Assembly: GCF_045679555.1 (NCBI RefSeq)
Contig: NC_092087.1
Location: 26,419,367 to 26,483,366 of the forward strand
Origin: Salvelinus alpinus
Lineage: Eukaryota > Chordata > Actinopteri > Salmoniformes > Salmonidae
DNA length: 64,000 nt
Reading direction: 5' to 3'
Positions 28,401 to 41,419 of the stretch are shown here, one piece after another. Within the stretch, counting starts at the first letter, position 1. Every line of letters starts with the position of its first letter. The position numbers were made by a program, and so were the translations under genes. A model generated the notes under the pieces. That model was not told the origin of the DNA, did not search any database, and saw only the letters and a list, made by a program, of their open reading frames with translations.

Positions 28401-29985
28401 TGGAAGAGGGGGAGTGAGGGAGAGATAAATGTAAAGAGGGTGGGGTGGGAGAGGACAAGGGAGGCGCTGAATGAGAGGGATAAGAGTGAGGTGCAGAGAG
28501 AGAGTGCTGAGTGAGAGATGGGGGGGGGGGGGGAGAAAGCAAGAAGGGATACTGAAACGATGAGGCCAGATTGAGGGGAAAGGAGTGGAGGCACAGAAGG
28601 AAAAGTGGGAGAGAAAGAAAAGAGGGATAAAGAGAGTGAGACCCTCTGTTTATGTGCCAGCCACACCACCCCTCTCCTCTCTCATCTCTCTGTCATGGAT
28701 CTAACCAGAACACATTTTTCTATTCCCTCTACTCACCCAGTCCTCTCATTTTCAGATAGTTTCCTCGCTAAACCAGACTATGTTTCATAGAATTAAACAC
28801 ACTATCATAAAATCTCATGGAAATCATGTCAAATCCAACTAGCTCCAATGACATTACAATAGGGCTTTCTCTGCTGAGGGCTTCTTTTATACAGAATAGT
28901 CTTAGCAGATTTCCCCCCACGGGAATGTAAATGTGAGATGGTTGGCTCAGAACTCAAGACCTTCATCCCCTCTACTTCTACCTTGTTGACTGAAACTTTT
29001 TTATAGTTGTGCTGACAGAGATTAAACTGAAATCTGCCAGTGCTGCATTTTCTACAGAGGATGGTCACGTCAGTCTATTGTGACTTAGATAGACTGTTAG
29101 TTGATAGACTGCATTGCTCACGCATATGCAGGCACGCACAGACTCACTCACTCACTCACAAACTCACGCATGCGCGCACACACCCACAAATGATCTCTCT
29201 TTGTCTGAGCTATAGTGTAGATAATCAGTCATTGAAGAAGCCTTAGATGATGCAGATATTTAACTATCTCTGTCAGCCATCTCTTTACATTCTGGTGAAA
29301 GTGGATTGTAAATTGTTAATTTGGTAAGGCCTTACTCCTAACTGTGGGTTCATTAGACAACATGAAAGGCTATATTGGAGTTTCATTGGAGAGAGAGCAG
29401 CCTCAGATCTCTCTGCTTGAGTTAATGAAAAGATGAGACACAACTGAGCCATAGTGTTCAAGCTCTGTTAATTGGGTTTAACTCCCAACCATCATTTCTT
29501 TGTGTTTCCTTCATGTTTGCTTAGGGGACAGAATACTAGTTGCCAAGCACACCACTCCTAACGCTCACCAGTTTACACTGGAAAGTAGACTAAATGAACA
29601 GTTTGGTGGTTGTGGTTCTGCTCCTAGAATATTTCAAGCATCTGCATTTCCTATTTCTGTCTTGATTCCACACAGATTGGCCTATAACCTGGAATGACTG
29701 GATGATGGGTGCTCATTTGTCAGACTGTGACAGGCCGGCTTTAGCAGAGTGCTTTGGGCAAATGAGTCCTGGAGTCATGTGTTAATGTTGTTGTGTCATA
29801 TGTAAGGTCACATTGAGCAAATCCCAAAGGCATGGCGTATATCTTCCTTTGCCTATCTGGCCTGGGACATGGTGGTGGTTAGCTAGCTAGAGCTGTGGGA
29901 CTGTGGAGATCCATGTTTACAAAATAAATGTCAATGTGACCAGTGTCAGAGAGAGAGAGACACTTGGTTTCATTCGGGAACAAAT
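25479..29985. other. Non-coding, no recognisable gene
   Basis: No gene or mobile element is recognised in this 4.5-kb stretch. It has GA-rich low-complexity DNA (26630-26725, and 28353-28640 with a 14-G run at 28520-28533) and a short GT run near 26477-26490. A GTGAGT splice-donor-like site at 26208 follows a short open frame but has no other support. Confidence 0.5.
28353..28640 (+). repeat. Purine-rich (GA/GGGA) tract with poly-G
   Basis: An imperfect purine-rich stretch of about 290 bp including 14 G at 28520-28533. The long Ser/Pro/Leu-rich frames on the opposite strand come from the CT composition and are not genes. Confidence 0.8.
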
Positions 29986-30103
29986 GTGTAAAGGAGTTCT
30001 ATTTTCTGTCTTCAGAGAATGTAAAGGAGTTCTATTTTCTGTCTTCAGAGAATGTAAAGGAGTTCTATTTTCTGTCTTCAGAGAATGTAAAGGAGTTCTA
30101 TTG
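29986..30103 (+). repeat. 33-bp tandem repeat, 3.5 copies
   Basis: The unit starts TGTAAAGGAGTTCTATTTTC and ends TGTCTTCAGAGAA. Three copies are essentially identical and a partial fourth follows, ending at TTCTATTGG. Because 33 is divisible by three, repeated peptides appear in several frames, but no gene context supports translation. Confidence 0.95.
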
Positions 30104-31188
30104 GCTTTGTTGTCTGACATCAACATGCATCAGACATGGCTGTTTTAAAGGTTTCTATATAGCCCACACCACATGCCAAAGAGCAGTGGGTCAGGGCTCT
30201 GTTGAGAGGAGGGAGGAAAATAGCATGCCAAGAATTCAGATGTCACGTTAAGTGGGGCTTGCTTCTTTACCAGAATGTCCAATTGCGATCAGCCACGCCA
30301 CAACACACTGTATGACCCCACTGTGGAGTAACAACCTGGGCATTTAACTCTGCTGCTACGGATCCTGGGAAGTTGCATCTGTCTCTTAGGAGAAGCAGCG
30401 TCACAGCAGACCCAGGCTCGTTACGGTCGTTATACTTTCTCCTTTTATCTCCTGTTTATAATGTCAAGCTTCCCTACGTTAAATACAGGACCAGAGAGAC
30501 TAATGATGTTCATCTACAGCGTCTGAGCACTAATTGGACAGAATGCCATCCATATGTTATTGCAGGTAGTGGTGGTCGCCACCCCTGTGGTCCTAAAGCT
30601 TACAGGGGGGGGGTAAAAGGTGTGGGTGGGAGGCAGGGTTTTTATGAGATGGTTGGTTTATATGGAGGCAGAACTTGGGGCTCTGTAGACACCCAGGTCT
30701 CTGTGCACTGACTGCATTGCAGATGGCTTCAGTGTGCAACGTTCCGTAAGGTGTATATATACACGCACAGAAGACTGGAGATCCAGGAAAGCACAGACTT
30801 CCGAGTGCCACCCACCAGGTGCTGTTGATGCTCACTGTGCTCCCCACCCCTCTTCCACATGTCACCCACAGGACCCATGAGGCTTTGGACGTCACCAGGT
30901 GCCAATGATACAACCCTCAGGCTTCCAATACACACACACACTGAACATGCATCAGTGACTCCCCATATTTCCCAATTGTCACGCGATGCTCACAGAGGAC
31001 AGATGAGGCAAGCAGAGTGCAGAGGGCACCCACTGGCACGGAGAGCAGCAGGAGGAGGAGGAAAGGGGGAGTGCTGGAGTGAAAACAGCCTGACAGGTTT
31101 AGGATTATTGGGTTAACAGAGAGGAGGAACGGTGTGGGAGCTAGGAGAGGCATTTAGAGACAGAAAGAGGATACTTAGAAAGAGGATA
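30104..31188. other. Non-coding, no recognisable gene
   Basis: No gene or repeat family is recognised. A short G run lies near 30605-30614. Confidence 0.45.
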
Positions 31189-31458
31189 CTTAGTCAGTTG
31201 CACAACTGAATGCATTCAACCAAAATGTGTCTTCCATATTTAACCCAACCCCCCTGAATCAGAAATGTGTGGGAGGCTGCCTTAATCAACATCCATGTCA
31301 TCAGCACCCAGGAAGCAGTTGTTGTTGGGGGTTAACTGCCTTGCTCAAGGTCAGAACAACAGATTTTTACACCTTTTTACACCTCGGTGATTCAAACCAA
31401 CGACCTTTCGGTTACTGACCCAACACTCTTAACTGCTAGACTACCTTCCGTCCCCACA
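31189..31458 (-). mobile_element. tRNA-derived SINE, minus strand
   Basis: Read on the minus strand, the head has RNA polymerase III promoter boxes: TAGTCTAGCAGTTAAGAG as an A-box-like segment (31427-31444) and GGTTTGAATCACC as a B box (31386-31398). The body includes the GTTAACTGCCTTGCTCA segment on the plus strand, and the far end is AGTCAGTTGCACAACTGAAT. I recognise this as a common salmonid SINE layout. The copy is diverged, including a short duplication of TTTTTACACC near 31364-31383. Confidence 0.8.
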
Positions 31459-31885
31459 GCCAAAAGACCGGATAGGTGGAGGGAAGTAACTACATTAAAG
31501 GGGTGATATAGGGAGTTAAGTATGAGAGGGAGAAGACAGAAAGAGGGACAAAGATTTGGGGAGGGAGGTAAGTAGAAAAGGAGAGAAAGAGTGGGAGTGA
31601 GGAGCGCTGCCAAGATGTCCCATGGGTGATAAATGAGGCCATAATGAAGTATCTGTGCTCGTCTCCCTCTGGCTGGAGAAAACTGCAGCCTTGGTACAGA
31701 GCAGGCCTCTGGCTGCACAGAGCAGGCCTCGCTCTATCACGCCATGGAGAAACACATACAGACACACACACAGCTCTCATCTGCATCAAGTGTGCTCTGA
31801 TTCTCTCCATATATACAGGGTGAGTCCTACCTGACCCTGGCAGGGTGGGTTACTTTGCGCAGGACATTGTTCAGTGTGACAGGGC

Positions 31886-32872
31886 TAGGGTTGCAAAGGG
31901 AGGGTATTTTACTGGAAACTTTCAAAGTTTACCAGTAAACTACCAGAATTCTGGTATCTTTCAAGGATTTGATGTAATCTATCACAAAACATCTAGTGTA
32001 CCTTATATTATCACAGGTGTCTAATTATCTCTGGCCTTATCACATGTAAAATATATTAAACAATTAAATAAGATGATTTTAAAATAAAAAATTGAATGAA
32101 AAAGCTGAATAACATGATCAACTAATTGAATACATTTGGTGTTTAATATGAGGGTTTCAGCATGGAATATCCTTTATATTGTTTTTGCTATGTCAATATG
32201 TATTTGTAGTCAATGTTTTGGCGTCAAACTGGTGGCATTTGTGAAAAAAAGTATTTAGTTGGACGAGTTGCAGAAGTAATTGAAAATAATGTAATTGTTG
32301 ATTAGATGCTTTTTTCATTAATTGGGCTATTTTCTCTAGAACCAGATCTACTAAAACTAATGGACAATGAATACTTTTATATAAATACATTTTTTTAAAG
32401 CTGCAATATAACTTTTTGGGTGACCTGACAAAATTCACATCGAAATTTGAGTTATAGATCTGTCATTCTTATTGAAAGCAAGTCTTAGAAGCTGTAGATC
32501 TATTCTATGTGCACTATTTCTATGCTTCCCGTGCTTAAGTTTTTGCTTCTTTTTCTATGTTTTCTAAGCCAGCTTCAAACAGCTGAAAATACAATATTTC
32601 TGCTTATGGAAAATATATTTCACAGCGGTTTAGATTGTACAATGATTCTCTACACTACACTTGCTTGTTTTGTCACATAAACTGAAATTAGGAGAACTAT
32701 TAGAATTTTTTAAACCAGGAAATGGCGGAACAATTATTGCGTAGTGCATCTTTAAAAGTTATTCAAGTATAAATTACCAAAGTTACGATGGATTGCCATA
32801 TATTTTCTATTAATTACCAAATTTACTGATGATTCTGGTAACTGGTAAATTACCGGTACCTTTGCAACCCTA
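31886..32872. mobile_element. hAT-type non-autonomous transposon, 987 bp
   Basis: It has perfect 14-bp terminal inverted repeats TAGGGTTGCAAAGG / CCTTTGCAACCCTA and a perfect 8-bp target duplication GACAGGGC (31878-31885 and 32873-32880). Subterminal DNA at both ends is rich in TACCAGTAA/TTACCGGTA-like words, which could be transposase binding sites. The interior is A/T-rich with no transposase. It would depend on a hAT transposase supplied elsewhere. Confidence 0.9.
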
Positions 32873-32880
32873 GACAGGGC

Positions 32881-33844
32881 TGTGATGTCGAAGGCAGTGT
32901 GGTTTTCTCAAAGGGAATGGTGGAAGAGAACACATGTTAATACCTCTCTGGAGGAAACAATGGGGTCTTCTGTGGCTTGTTGTGGCACTTTCTCACTGAG
33001 ATGTTATTCTGTTAGTCCTCAAGATGTATAACAGTGAATCTTAAGTGTGCAAAAAACGTTAGTAAGGCATTTTTGTAAGATGACAGTGAAATGAAAACAG
33101 TGTGTATGGGAGAGAGGGATCGAGAGACAGAGGGAGGGATTGAGAAAGAGAGAGACAGAAAGGGAGGGACTGAGAGAGGGAGAGAGAAGGAAGCAAGATA
33201 ATTTTTTTAAAGACCAGATGTTAGATAATATCATGATAGATGAAGAGACAGAGAGTCAGCAGCGTTCTATGAGATTAAAGCAGGAAAACCTCACGCAGCA
33301 GCCAAAGCAAACCTTTCTCCTGCACCTGAGGTGTGGCCGTTTGGCTAGTGAAGGTGTAACCCTTAGTGTCAGCACCTAGCCCCAGAAATAGAACCCTCCT
33401 GTGAATTCCATACGCCAGTGTCAATCAGTATGGTGTGTGCCAGGGTGTGTGTGATGGGATGGGGGGAGTGTTTGTTAATTAAGTGGCCTATCTGGACCCA
33501 GGTCACGATGCCAACACAGCACTGACGTGTTGGGAGACATGGCCATCTGCCTTCCTTAGGATGAGGAGCTGCAGGAGGTGTGTGTGTGTGTGGCTGCTGT
33601 TACATGGGATCTGTTTCTTAGCCTGCACGTGTCACTTGATTGACACAAAGCGTCTCTGTCTTCATACTTCCTGTTGTTGTAGCCTTTCCTTTAACATAAT
33701 GGCATTCTGTCATCTATTCCATAGAAGGCCTGAACATGTTTGAGTCAGAGGAACTTTTTGTACATTATAGTGGTTGTGTAGTGCGATTTGTGTTGTTCAT
33801 TGGATTTGTCCTGATGTTCTTTATTTATTTATTTGTTTACTTGT
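32881..33844. other. Non-coding, no recognisable gene
   Basis: It holds GA-rich low-complexity DNA (33108-33192) and a short GT run near 33578-33592. Nothing else is recognised. Confidence 0.45.
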
Positions 33845-33956
33845 TTGACATTTTACTGCATTGTTAGGAGCTAGTAACAAGCATTTCGCTGCACCCGCTA
33901 TAACATCTGCTAAACTGTGTACGCGGAAAATACATTTTGATTTGATTTGATTTAGA
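33845..33956 (+). repeat. Interspersed-repeat 3' tail fragment
   Basis: The stretch contains GGAGCTAGTAACAAGCATTT, CGCTGCACCCGCTATAACAT and a (TTTGA)-type end, TTTGATTTGATTTGATTTA. I recognise it as the 3' tail found on many salmonid retroposed repeats. Only the tail is present here and the parent family is not assigned. Confidence 0.65.
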
Positions 33957-34115
33957 GGAAGGAGAGTTTAGGTTTGCAGTGACTGTGTGGACCGAGGCTT
34001 TCTGACATTCATCCCAGTGGAAATGGGGAGAGGAGAAACTTTCACTGGAAAGTAGCACAAGGATCATGTGTGTGTGCATGTGTGTTTACAGTACACATAT
34101 GTATACATGTGCATT

Positions 34116-34389
34116 CAGCTATAGGATCTTAATTTGAGCACTTTTTTGCTGAGAAATTTTCTACACAGAAGGAAATGCAAACTTGTAATGTATTAGATGT
34201 TTAAAAAGGCTTCTAAAGTTTGTAATTTCCACTTAAAAATGTAAGACTTGATTTGCCATAACAGAAACTGTATCAGCCCCTACAAAAAATGGCCATTAGT
34301 TATAATCCACATAATAATTCACATTTCCTGTTGCTGCAGGAGTACTTTCCTGCTGTAGCAAACTTGCTCAAATTAAGATCCTACATCTG
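34116..34389. mobile_element. MITE, 274 bp
   Basis: The right end, in reverse, reads CAGATGTAGGATCTTAATTT and the left end CAGCTATAGGATCTTAATTT, an inverted repeat of about 25 bp. TA follows the right end at 34390-34391. The left flank is TT, a likely decayed TA. The interior is a weak hairpin, with CAGGAGTACTTTCCTGCTGT near the right. I recognise it as a frequent salmonid miniature element. The superfamily is unproven, and the TA duplication suggests Tc1/mariner-type transposition. Confidence 0.7.
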
Positions 34390-34391
34390 TA

Positions 34392-35171
34392 CGTGTGTTT
34401 TCTTTTGTGTCCTAGTGAGGAGTGTGAGGAGTGTGCAGTGTTGGTCTGAGTTTTCCCAGTGTGCCACTAATGTAAAGACCATATGGAGCAGGCAGCCAGC
34501 AGTCCGGGCCATGCCCACTCCTACATGCCTAGCTGGTGCACGATTCAGGATCTCTCTCCCCCTGCCACCTCATCAACCACCTAGCCACCCACCCTCCATG
34601 CCACTGCACCAGATATATGGCAGGGACTCAGGGTATAAAGTGGTCCTCACCCAGAATGCTAACCACTCTTGGCATATAGTTGTAAACACACATACATTAC
34701 ATGCATAATGCATTCCCATAGGCTTCCCTGTTCCCTGTAGGGCACCTGAATATGACTTTGTTCCTGCTGAGGAATGACCTAATTTCCCCGCATGCACCAG
34801 AGAGCACTAAGCAGCCCCCAGTATGTGACTTCCCCTGACCTTCATCCATCTGAAGCCCATAGGAGCAGACCTGTTATAGTATGGATACACCCAGAAACAC
34901 TCAAACTTTTAGTTATTTGAGTTATTTCGTTCTGATATTACAGTGTGGGTAAAACAGTTTTAATCTAACTTGCCATGTTAGGCAATGGCAAGTTAGTAAA
35001 TCTATGTGACTGTGCGAGGAATCCAGTACTGTAGATTGACTGTGTTCTTTGGTAGCATGTTCAATATGGGTCTGTGTTCAAATATCTCTAGGGAGTGTCT
35101 CTAGCCCAGCCAGCCCCGTGTAGCCGAGGCCCAGCAGAACCAGTCTATGACCTGCCTTATCGTGATGGCGA
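34392..35171. other. Non-coding, no recognisable gene
   Basis: No gene is recognised between the two MITEs. One plus-strand frame of moderate length crosses the MITE boundary and is not supported. Confidence 0.45.
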
Positions 35172-35173
35172 TA

Positions 35174-35438
35174 CACTCATAGAAAAAAAGGTGCTATCTA
35201 GAACCAAAAAGGGTTATTCGGCTGTCCCCATAGGAGAACCCTTTAAAGAACCCCTTTTGGTTCCAGGTAGAACCCTTTTGGTCCCAGGTAGAACCCTTTT
35301 GGTCCCAGGTAGAACCCTTGCCACAGAGGGTTCTACATGGCACCTAAAATAGTTCTACTTAGAACCAAAAAGAGTACTACTTGGAACCAAAAAGGGTTAT
35401 CCTATGGGGACAGCCACAGAACCCTTTTTCTAAGAGTG
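35174..35438. mobile_element. Palindromic MITE, 265 bp
   Basis: Terminal inverted repeats CACTCATAGAAAAA and, reversed from the right, CACTCTTAGAAAAA are flanked by TA at 35172-35173 and 35439-35440. The body is largely self-complementary. GTCCCCATAGGAGAACCC at left pairs with the GTTATCCTATGGGGAC segment at right, and repeats of AGAACCCTTTTGGTCCCAGGT (three tandem copies, 35253-35312) pair with AGAACCAAAAAG units. The transcript would fold into a long hairpin. Confidence 0.88.
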
Positions 35439-35484
35439 TAAAGATGATGGGGGTATATGTGTTTTGACTCACCATGAAGTAGAC

Positions 35485-35734
35485 CAGGGATAGGCAACTT
35501 TGATGGGGGTGGGGGCCACAAGAAATCTGAAGTCATCATGAGGGTTCACAGTACCCACAGCCACACAGAGCCGGCCCTGGCCTTTTGGGGGCCCTATTCA
35601 CTGCATCTATACAGTGTATTTGACAATAAAACATAAATATATTTTTTATACTATTCTAACTCTCAACAGTAAGTTGAGACCCTGACTGAGTTCCTACAAA
35701 TGGGGGCTACATGGTCACCCGTTGCCCATCCCTG
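35485..35734. mobile_element. hAT-type MITE, 250 bp
   Basis: Ends CAGGGATAGGCAAC and, reversed from the right, CAGGGATGGGCAAC form 14-bp inverted repeats with one mismatch. Flanking octamers AAGTAGAC (35477-35484) and AAGTAAAG (35735-35742) match at six of eight positions. The CAGGGRTRGGCAAC ends are typical of a widespread group of vertebrate hAT-derived elements. No coding capacity. Confidence 0.8.
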
Positions 35735-35742
35735 AAGTAAAG

Positions 35743-37062
35743 CAACACAAACAAGCTCCAGCCTGGTGAACTCAGCCTTTAGCATTCAGCAGTCTCTCTC
35801 TCGCTCTCTAATTCTCTCGCTCTCCATTTCCCCTCTCCTCTCCACTTCGGGGACAAGGAAAATGGTTTCATGGGGTCATTTCCAGAAGTCTGTGATCCGT
35901 CTCTCCTCATTGTTTTCCCAAATCCTGAGTGGGTGGGGTTTAGGACAGAAGGGTGGAATGCAGGGTAAGGTTGTTACACACTTGAACCTCTGTCTTCAGC
36001 CCAACATGTTGCTACGTTACACAGAGTGCCAGATCGGCCTAAGATACTGGCTGGGTAATGGAGGATGCATAATGGAGGATGCATACAGTGTGTGGTTGAC
36101 GTATGTTTCTGTGTGTTGAGAGGGAGACATGGGGAGAGAGAGAAAAAAACTAACGAGAGAGATGTAGGAAAAGAGATGGAGATAATCAAAGAAAAGGGGG
36201 AAGCATATAGAAACCAAGAAAGAGACTGACATAAAGTGAAAGAAAGAAACAGTGCATACCGTAGAAAAAGAGAGCTGGACCAAGAAGGAAAGAAGCGAGA
36301 GATGGCTGGCATTGTAAAGGTCAATGTTTGTGTGACCGTGTTAAGAACTGGTGAGGCTGAGGCTAATTATGTGTCTGAGCTCAACACTCTCCTCCACAGT
36401 CCACACACTCGTGGAAAGACTGCCTGTCCATCAAACACTAGAGGGTCCAGTGTGAAATAAATAACAGGGCAGAGTATACACACACACAGACAGAAATGCA
36501 CATACAGTATACAGCAGATGCATGTACACACATAAATTACAACCCCAATCCCTCGTCTTCTCACTAAAGCAATTCCACCATAATTTGCCACATATTTGCT
36601 CATATTTCCACACTTTATGCATTTGTTATATTGCAGTATAATATCCTGTCTATGTTCCTATTCTATATATTTAGAATTCTCAATCAGTCTCATAACTCAA
36701 AGTATCTTTGATCTGAACTTCCCAACCGGAGTATTAATAGCCTATTAGTGAATAGTGCTGAAACTGTTGTTTTTGGGAGGTGTGCCTGTCTGTGTGCCTG
36801 TGCGTGCATGTGTGTGTGTACATGTGTGTGTGTGCAGTGAGTGTGGCCTTGCTCGCCCCCTGCGGTATTGTTTTGCTGGACTTGCTAAGCATTTATGAGG
36901 TAATTGAGGTTGGCTGGGGCTGCAGAGCTAGTGATAAGGCCTGTCTCCAGACCCATTATTAATGTTCCACGCTTCACTGGGGCTCCAGAGGGGCCCACAG
37001 ACCTGCAAGCAGCCTAATTGGAAGAACTGGATCTGTTTAGGGAGAATTCTGATGACTTTCAG
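35743..37062. other. Non-coding, no recognisable gene
   Basis: No gene is recognised. Low-complexity GA DNA lies at 36118-36300. Frames of 70-117 codons on both strands overlap and show no domain signature. Confidence 0.45.
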
Positions 37063-37322
<260 letters not shown>

Positions 37323-38589
37323 GTGTCTACTTGGGGTGTGTGTGCTGCATGTGGGTGTGTTTGGCAGATTGAGCCCCATTATTTGATCTGTTACTGTATG
37401 TTGTATTTGGGAAAAACACATTACACAGCTGAATAACACCCCTGGAAATTCCCACAGCCTGAAGAACATAAAATAGGAAGGCTGCCAATATCATTATTTA
37501 AAATGTTCCTAATGTTGTATTGCAAATTGCATTTATTTCAAACTTCCACATCAGCCAGCACTAAGAAATATGAGATGTCATGAAGCTATGAAGTAGTATC
37601 TGCCTTTCCTTTACATCGGGTCCCAGGGAGAGACCACTGTTTGCTCTGGTTCAATGTTAGTGTGTGGTGAAAAATAGCTTTTCCTCTCCCCCATCTCTGA
37701 CCCCATGGAGACTGTAGCCACGACGACCCTGTGGTGTCTGTCTGTGTCTGCATCATAAAACAGCACGTAAAGAGAGGCCCTCCTTTGAATCTGGACAATG
37801 ACCTCAAACTTGTCGCTCTCTGAAACACCCCTCTGCCGTTGTGGTGGTCGAAAAAAATCAACTGCGGGAGAGACTTCCTGCACATTGGTTTAGGTGTGAG
37901 TGCGTGTCGGGAGGTACATTTTTTTTTTTGCCATGGGGAGGGGGGCTATAGGGAGTGTGGGTTGGGTTTGGTTTTGAGTGTTGGTCTTTAAAATTCCTTC
38001 CTGCCTGAGATCTGATGTCATCGGTGGACGTCCCCCACCCCCCACAGACAGCACTGCATGAGGCTGAAAATTGTTCCGCCCACAAACACGCAGAGAAAAT
38101 AGAAAACACATTTATGCTATTAATGAATCACTTCGACCGCAAAACCATCTTTCCCCATACATGCAAACACAGACAGATATACCCAGTAACCTCTCTTTCT
38201 GTTTGTGAATCACTTCTTAAGCGGTTGGGGCAAAGAAATCAATCATGTGCAACCAGCAGTACACAATGGCCGACCCCCCTAAGAGACAGCAATAGCACAG
38301 CGTGATTCTGTTTGGCTACAAGTCAATATATTGAAAATGTGCCCCATCGGTTTTCTTATTTTGTTGCTCAGCTGTTTTTCCCAGAATAAAGGTCTTCCAT
38401 TTGCAGGTGATTATGCCTGTCCCCAGTGTCATCACTGTGTGTCAGAGCTGTGTGGTTCCCTGCTGGTCTGAGGACAGGACTATTCCCTTCCTAATGAAGG
38501 ACACTGAGCTGGAACCACGTTAATGTGATGCCTCGCCTTAAATCATGTTCCAAGCTTTGTCATGTTGTATAATCATCTGCTCTATTCTT
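37323..38589. other. Non-coding, no recognisable gene
   Basis: No gene or repeat family is recognised. A T run lies at 37919-37929. Confidence 0.45.
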
Positions 38590-39639
<1,050 letters not shown>

Positions 39640-39722
39640 GAAATAGTACGCAAATGTATGTACTCACTACTGTAAGTCGCTCTGGATAAGAGCTTCTGCT
39701 AAATGACTCAAATGTAAATGTG
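39640..39722 (+). repeat. Retroposon 3' tail fragment
   Basis: The block CTGTAAGTCGCTCTGGATAA, then GAGCTTCTGCTAAATGACTC and AAATGTAAATGT, is a tail I recognise from many fish SINE/LINE copies. Only the tail is present, and the boundaries are approximate. Confidence 0.65.
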
Positions 39723-40004
39723 GTTGATACACAGTATGATGTATCTCTTTGCATCCCCCTACCCCTATTGCTGTGGGATAGGACTTTCTCTTTCTAAGCC
39801 CAGCCTATACCCGGCACCCATCAGTGACTGTCCCTCTGGATGTGTGTTGTGCTGTAGTTACAGTATGTACCTGATCTCTGGGCTGAGGTTTGGCTGAACC
39901 GTGGACTGTGGTCTGGTCCCACCCACCACAGGGACACCAGATGTGGCGGGCCCACCTCACAGGCCAACCAGTGGCTGGTTAGAGGCCGACTACACACACA
40001 CTAG

Positions 40005-41362
40005 CAGTGGTGTAGTGGGGGCTATACGCAGGTATATGACGTATACACTTTGTTTTTCAGTGAGCTTTGCGTATACTCACTTCTTAATCCCCACTGTTGC
40101 GTATCAAAGTAGTGTAGTAAAATATATAATCCTGATTTATTTTCACAAACACTGGATAGTTGCAGTGAAATGTGTTGTTTCACAGGGCCAGCCATAGTAG
40201 TATGGCGCCCCTAGAGCAAATTAGAGCAAAGTGCCTTGCTCAAGGGCACATCAACAGATTTTTCACCTTGTCAGCTTAGGTATTTGAACCAGTGACCTTT
40301 GGGTTACTGGCCCAATGCTCTAACCGCTAAGCTACCTGTCACTCTAGGTACACACTGTATCAATTATGTAGAACAATAAAGAAATCATGCACAAAGTAGC
40401 CTACACAAATGCAAAGCACGTGAAATATATTAATGTGAAACGCACACATAGTCTAGTTTCAGCAGTATATCATCTGTCAGGCAGCAAGAGCATGCTGCTC
40501 TCATCTGGTTGCCGCATATGGAGCAGCTCACAGAAGAATGACATCAGTAGCCGGTAGGGTAGGAAAGACGTTTCAACTTATGAGATCTACCAGTAAATGC
40601 TAACTAAGGCAACAATGGGTATGTAAACCAGGTATTGAAAAGTTTGGTCCGGAGTCTTGGTTAGTAAGCTATTCAGTCATCATGCTCTGTTTGAATGAAC
40701 ATTTCTAAAGGCTTTCCCCAAAAAACTTCCCAATTAAATGTTGATTACAAAGTAGGCCTACCTGACATGATATCATGTTGGTTTGTATCAGTTGGGGGGG
40801 CCATTTGTTTTGCAAACTCTGCCAACATGTACTACACCAGCTCCAACTGGTGGCCATGGGTGAATTTATTTGGCCCCCTAAGTTTTCTGAGCAAATATTT
40901 TTTTTATAATAATTTTAAAAATAAAAAAATAAATAATTGTTGGACATAAAAGACTGTAAAAACCAGCACAAAGTGATTTTAATTTTGGAAATCTGTTCCA
41001 AAGTATTCCCACACATAATAGAGAGATATATGTCATTGTATACAAATGTCAGCAAGGTTTAAATTATTATGTTTTAATCTAATACATTGTTGTACAGAAA
41101 CACCACTAGCCAAATGGTCTCTTGCTAGGCGCCCAACTAAATAAAAAAAATCCCATACCTCATTGTTTCCTGATATGGTTTAAGCACTGCTGTGGACTTA
41201 GAACATCAATTTTCTTAATTTTTTTCTATAACAAAAGTGTGATATTAAGAGTGAACCTGAAAATAAAAAGTTTTCACACGTGGCGCCTTCGTCGGGCGTT
41301 CTGTTTGGGATTTTGGGTAAAATGAAACTATACCCACTTCTCCAGGCACCACTAAACCCCTG
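40005..41362. mobile_element. hAT-type non-autonomous transposon, 1358 bp
   Basis: Flanked by a perfect 8-bp duplication CACACTAG (39997-40004 and 41363-41370). The ends are CAGTGGTGTAGTGGGGG and, reversed from the right, CAGGGGTTTAGTGGTGC, an imperfect inverted repeat. The interior has no transposase frame. A SINE (40230-40341) lies inside it. The class is inferred from the duplication length and CAG ends. Confidence 0.85.
40230..40341 (-). mobile_element. tRNA-derived SINE head, minus strand
   Basis: On the minus strand, a B box GGTTCAAATACC (40279-40290) and an A-box-like TAGCTTAGCGGTTAGAGC (40317-40334) are visible, followed by the body segment that reads GTGCCTTGCTCAAGGGCACA on the plus strand. 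The 3' tail is missing or too diverged to define. Confidence 0.75.
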
Positions 41363-41419
41363 CACACTAGACATGGTCCCAGAGGAGCAACTGCACTAAA
41401 CACCGACTGGGGTTCAGAG

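Noticed and set aside
28256..28669. A Ser/Leu/Pro-rich 137-codon minus-strand frame
   Set aside because: It is the complement of a GA-rich tract. The composition explains it.
29986..30103. A CRISPR-like repeat array
   Set aside because: The copies are directly adjacent with no unique spacers, and the genome is eukaryotic. It is an ordinary tandem repeat.
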